Assembly: GCA_905212345.1 (NCBI GenBank)
Contig: CAJMEC010000025.1
Coordinates: 1-25,030 of the forward strand
Length of the DNA: 25,030 bases
Direction: 5' to 3'
Origin: an uncultured Sutterella sp.
GTDB lineage: Bacteria > Pseudomonadota > Gammaproteobacteria > Burkholderiales > Burkholderiaceae_F
The stretch's first letter is position 1, and every line of letters starts with the position of its first letter. The notes under the pieces were generated by a model, which was not told where the DNA came from, ran no database searches, and worked only from the letters and a program-made list of their open reading frames with translations. The translations under genes and the position numbers were made by a program. Shown one piece after another: positions 22,695-25,030 of the stretch.

Positions 22695-24500
22695 ATGATA
22701 ATTCGAAAAACATTGATGGCGGCTTCGGTTGCCGCCCTTATGTTAGGAACAGCAATGTCAGCTCAAGCTTGTTTTACGGTTATCGTCGGTAAGGATGCCT
22801 CATCCACCGGCGAAATTATTGTTGGTCACAACGAGGACAATGACCGTCGTATTCTCATGAGCCAATATTGGGTGCCGGCTGCGACACACAAAAAAGGCGA
22901 AATGATTGAATACGAACCGACAGCCGCCAAAATTCCCCAAGTAGCGAAAACATTGGGTTACTGGTGGACGCAGACGCTTGCACCTGAAGGCTATAGTTTT
23001 TCCGACGGTTTCTTTAATGAAGCCGGTGTATTGATTACATCCAATAACTGTGGTGACACGGTTGAAAAGGATGAAAAGGTGAAAAATGGTGGCATAGGCT
23101 ACGGTATTCGTCGTATCACCGCAGAACGTGCCCATACTGCTCGTGAAGCCGTACAGATTGCCATTGAGCTGGTTGAAAAATATGGTTACACACATCAAGG
23201 CCGCACCTATACATTCGCCGACCATAATGAAGCTTGGCAAATGGCTATCCTTCGTGGACACCGCTATCTCGCCCGTAAGGTTAAGGACAACGAAGTCGCC
23301 TTCTTAGCGAATTCTTATTCGTTAACAAACGTCGATTTAAACGATAAGGAAAATGTGATTGCCTCGCCCGATTTGGTCGAACATGCCATCAAGATCGGCA
23401 CCTATAAACCGGCCAAGGCTGGGGATTATTCTGACTTCAATTTCCGCGAAGCCTATCAGCCTGATCGTCGTCGCGCCGCTGACTGGAATAAACAGCGTGT
23501 TCAAACCTTCATGAAGATCATGACCGGTGAAATGATCGAAGATCACAACGCCATTCCTCAATCCATTGTTCCGAAGGACAAGGTGACACCGTGGGATGTG
23601 CAAAAGATTATGCGCGCTCAGTCCGATCAAGTGGATCGCTCAGTGACCGGTTGGCATTTGTATGACTTGCGCGACATTGGCAATATCGATACGCACGATA
23701 GCGTTGTCTTTAAGCTCACCAAAGATCCGCTTTTAACCGTGACATGGAGAAGTAACGCACGTCCGTACGAAACAGCTTTTGTGCCCGCTTTCCCGCTTGC
23801 TAAACCGGCCTTAGCTCAAGCTTTCATGAGTCCGGCAGTCGGTACGCGTGCTCAATTCCACGCAACGCCCGAGCAGATGAGCTTCAGTTTGGACAAGAAC
23901 GTCTTTACGTTCGTTTTGGCTGAACAATTCTTGGATTGGATGCCGAGCCTGCGAGAAGATGTTATTGACGCCATTGAAGAGTATGAAGAGCGCAAGGCCG
24001 AGGAATTGGGCGCAGTTGAAGCCCGCGCCAAATCGCTTGCGGCGATTGATAAGGATCGCGCCGTTGAATTTATGCACAACTTCAATGTGCTCAATTACAA
24101 CGAAGCCTTGGGCGCTGCTTCCAAGGTCTTGATGAAGGCCAATAAGCAAGACATCGTGATCATGAAGGATAAGCTGAGCTTGTCGGATGAAAAGGGAACG
24201 GTGGATGTAGTCTTGTTGTCTCAAAAAGATTTCGACGCAACAAAACTTGATCAATCCGTGACGGAATTCGGCTCTGCTTGGTCTGACGGTGAGGACGAAC
24301 TTAATCGTCATCGTGCCAAACCCGTCAAGGTTGTCTTTAGAGATGTTGACGGTGACGGCTTAAAAGATGCTGTGATCACATTCCCTGTGAAGGGCGCTGT
24401 GGCCACAACATTCCAAGACGTGAATACGGAATTGTTCCTCTTTACGAAGGTTGATGGAGAACCAGTCGCTGCGTTTGATACAGTGAAAATTGTTAAGTAA
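22695..24500 (+). CDS. Secreted C69-family dipeptidase with a C-terminal Ca-loop domain
   Basis: This is a 601-residue peptidase of family C69 (PepD-like N-terminal-nucleophile hydrolases). A signal peptide covers residues 1-25 and ends in AQA. Cleavage there exposes C26, the expected N-terminal nucleophile, followed by FTVIVGKDAS and GHNEDND, which are family features. Placing the nucleophile at the new N-terminus explains how export can also activate the enzyme. The catalytic part runs to roughly residue 480. The rest is an added domain with the loop D550-x-D552-x-D554-G-x-x-D558, a calcium-binding DxDxDG pattern. A strong ribosome site GGAGGGAG precedes ATG 22695. It is a single-gene unit with a strong terminator, which suggests high expression. 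A lipobox was considered but fits poorly. Substrate specificity is unknown. Confidence 0.92.
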   Translation: MIIRKTLMAASVAALMLGTAMSAQACFTVIVGKDASSTGEIIVGHNEDNDRRILMSQYWVPAATHKKGEMIEYEPTAAKIPQVAKTLGYWWTQTLAPEGYSFSDGFFNEAGVLITSNNCGDTVEKDEKVKNGGIGYGIRRITAERAHTAREAVQIAIELVEKYGYTHQGRTYTFADHNEAWQMAILRGHRYLARKVKDNEVAFLANSYSLTNVDLNDKENVIASPDLVEHAIKIGTYKPAKAGDYSDFNFREAYQPDRRRAADWNKQRVQTFMKIMTGEMIEDHNAIPQSIVPKDKVTPWDVQKIMRAQSDQVDRSVTGWHLYDLRDIGNIDTHDSVVFKLTKDPLLTVTWRSNARPYETAFVPAFPLAKPALAQAFMSPAVGTRAQFHATPEQMSFSLDKNVFTFVLAEQFLDWMPSLREDVIDAIEEYEERKAEELGAVEARAKSLAAIDKDRAVEFMHNFNVLNYNEALGAASKVLMKANKQDIVIMKDKLSLSDEKGTVDVVLLSQKDFDATKLDQSVTEFGSAWSDGEDELNRHRAKPVKVVFRDVDGDGLKDAVITFPVKGAVATTFQDVNTELFLFTKVDGEPVAAFDTVKIVK

Positions 24501-24516
24501 TCCTAAGTCTTGATAG

Positions 24517-24553
24517 AAACCGCTCTAAGTCATATGCTTGGGGCGGTTTTTGT
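24517..24553 (+). terminator. Intrinsic terminator of the C69 peptidase gene
   Basis: AAACCGCTCTAAG (24517-24529) and CTTGGGGCGGTTT (24537-24549) form a 13-pair stem with two G-T pairs around a seven-base loop, followed by TTTG. It lies 16 bases past the stop codon. Confidence 0.9.
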
Positions 24554-24610
24554 TATAGCATTAGCAATACATGCGGTAAGAGCGGAGCATGACGGGTTAT
24601 TCGTAAACAT

Positions 24611-24646
24611 AAAAGAAACCTCCGATTACGATTAATTAATCGGAGG
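24611..24646 (-). terminator. Intrinsic terminator of the autotransporter remnant
   Basis: On the minus strand CCTCCGATTA and TAATCGGAGG pair perfectly around an eight-base loop and are followed by TTTCTTTT. It lies 38 bases past the stop of the barrel fragment, so it probably served the intact gene. Confidence 0.85.
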
Positions 24647-24684
24647 TCAGTTGTTATGACAACACTAAATTGTCATTTTCTTGA

Positions 24685-24975
24685 TTAGAAGTTAACGCGA
24701 ACGCCCAAGTTCCAGTGCCATGGTGTATCAATTTCGCCACTCTTTAAGCCCGTGAACTTCGTTTCGGCATCACCGTCAAAGTCATGCAACACCGATGCGC
24801 GGAAGTACACGCCGCCTTTCTTTTCCGGACAGGTCAAAGCGGTTTGGAAGCCCAAACGACCAACCCACATATCCACGGCTTCCGTATCAGCCTTGTAGCT
24901 TCGCGTTCTGTAATCCGCACTCATGATTTTGTATTGATGGATATCAAAATTTGATATAAATTCATAGTATTGTGG
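24685..24975 (-). pseudogene. Truncated C-terminal end of an autotransporter beta-barrel
   Basis: The minus strand encodes the end of an outer-membrane autotransporter barrel. VDMWVGRLGFQ, a TCPEKKGGVYFRASVLHDF stretch and the last strand WHWNLGVRVNF, ending in phenylalanine as the BAM complex requires, are all typical. Only about 80 residues are recognisable. Upstream of MSADYRTRSY the reading changes to AT-rich sequence without barrel character (about 24925-24975), and an in-frame TGA lies at 25015-25013. The run FTGLKSGEIDTPW also joins parts that in full barrels are separated by further strands, so an internal deletion is likely as well. The frame has only a TTG near 24978 as a possible start and no ribosome site or signal peptide. 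I judge it a remnant; it cannot work as a barrel alone. Confidence 0.7.
24941..24957. repeat. Perfect AT-rich palindrome upstream of the barrel remnant
   Basis: ATATCAAA and TTTGATAT are exact inverse copies around one base. The site lies in the AT-rich segment where barrel similarity ends, so it may be an operator of neighbouring DNA or mark a deletion joint. Confidence 0.5.
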
Positions 24976-24986
24976 CAAGGAAACTT

Positions 24987-25030
24987 GCGATTTTAATCGC
25001 GAGAGGAATTGTCACTCGCCCATTAGGGCG
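24987..25030. repeat. Two adjacent short hairpins at the window edge
   Basis: GCGATT (24987-24992) and AATCGC (24995-25000) form one inverted repeat. CGCCC (25017-25021) and GGGCG (25026-25030) form another that touches the last base. The second could be the centre of a longer inverted repeat continuing outside the window. Confidence 0.45.

Noticed and set aside
22740..22780. Lipoprotein signal in the C69 peptidase
   Set aside because: The residues before Cys26 are A-Q-A, a signal peptidase I pattern, and the cysteine is needed as the catalytic N-terminus.
22800..24311. Long minus-strand frames inside the C69 peptidase gene
   Set aside because: They lie wholly within a well-supported gene and have no recognisable domains or ribosome sites.
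1..25030. CRISPR array, tRNA, rRNA, insertion sequence, prophage or toxin-antitoxin module
   Set aside because: No regularly spaced repeats, cloverleaf sequences, transposase or integrase frames, or paired small toxin-antitoxin genes were seen on either strand.

Overview
The window reads as chromosomal housekeeping DNA from a Gram-negative betaproteobacterium. I infer a Sutterella/Parasutterella-like member of Burkholderiales. The reasons are gene order (ffh next to a CcsA-like protein, a small zinc-ribbon protein, ampD and yggT; accB-accC-prmA next to a zinc-ribbon/DUF3426 protein and a PfkB kinase; the unusual RNase II type), moderate base composition, a secreted C69 dipeptidase and an autotransporter barrel remnant. 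The genus is inference; no rRNA gene is present.

Layout. 1-201 is AT-rich non-coding DNA ending in the rppH terminator. rppH (-) and proS (+) diverge from a short region holding a perfect palindrome. proS ends in strong terminators, followed by a convergent HU gene (-). From 9988 down to 3239 runs one tightly packed minus-strand series: ffh, ruvC, ruvA, ruvB, ybgC, tolQ, tolR, tolA and an unrecognised 190-residue gene, closed by a terminator at 3182-3222. tolB and pal, the usual partners after tolA, are absent. The divergent plus-strand series at 10099-12319 holds a CcsA-like membrane protein, a zinc-ribbon membrane protein, ampD and a YggT-family protein.

The next block is mostly minus strand: accB-accC-prmA, then a zinc-ribbon/DUF3426 protein and a PfkB-type kinase, interrupted by a plus-strand GNAT gene that looks inserted. 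Upstream of accB is a 387-base region without an intact gene. Its accB-distal part looks like the decayed C-terminal end of selB. From 18073 a plus-strand series follows: mpl, a YqiA-like esterase, marC and an RNase II family gene. Then come a secreted C69 dipeptidase with its own terminator and, at the right edge, the truncated C-terminal end of an outer-membrane autotransporter barrel.

Shared themes are RNA turnover (RppH, RNase II), Holliday-junction processing (RuvABC), envelope integrity (TolQRA, YbgC), peptidoglycan recycling (AmpD, Mpl) and fatty-acid precursor supply (AccB, AccC). I found no CRISPR array, tRNA, rRNA, insertion sequence, phage or defence system. I do not see a clearly new multi-gene system. 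The best leads are the unknown gene after tolA, the selB-like remnant, the nested inverted repeats between ffh and the ccsA-like gene, the hairpin over the kinase start, and the GNAT insertion that ends inside its neighbour's terminator.
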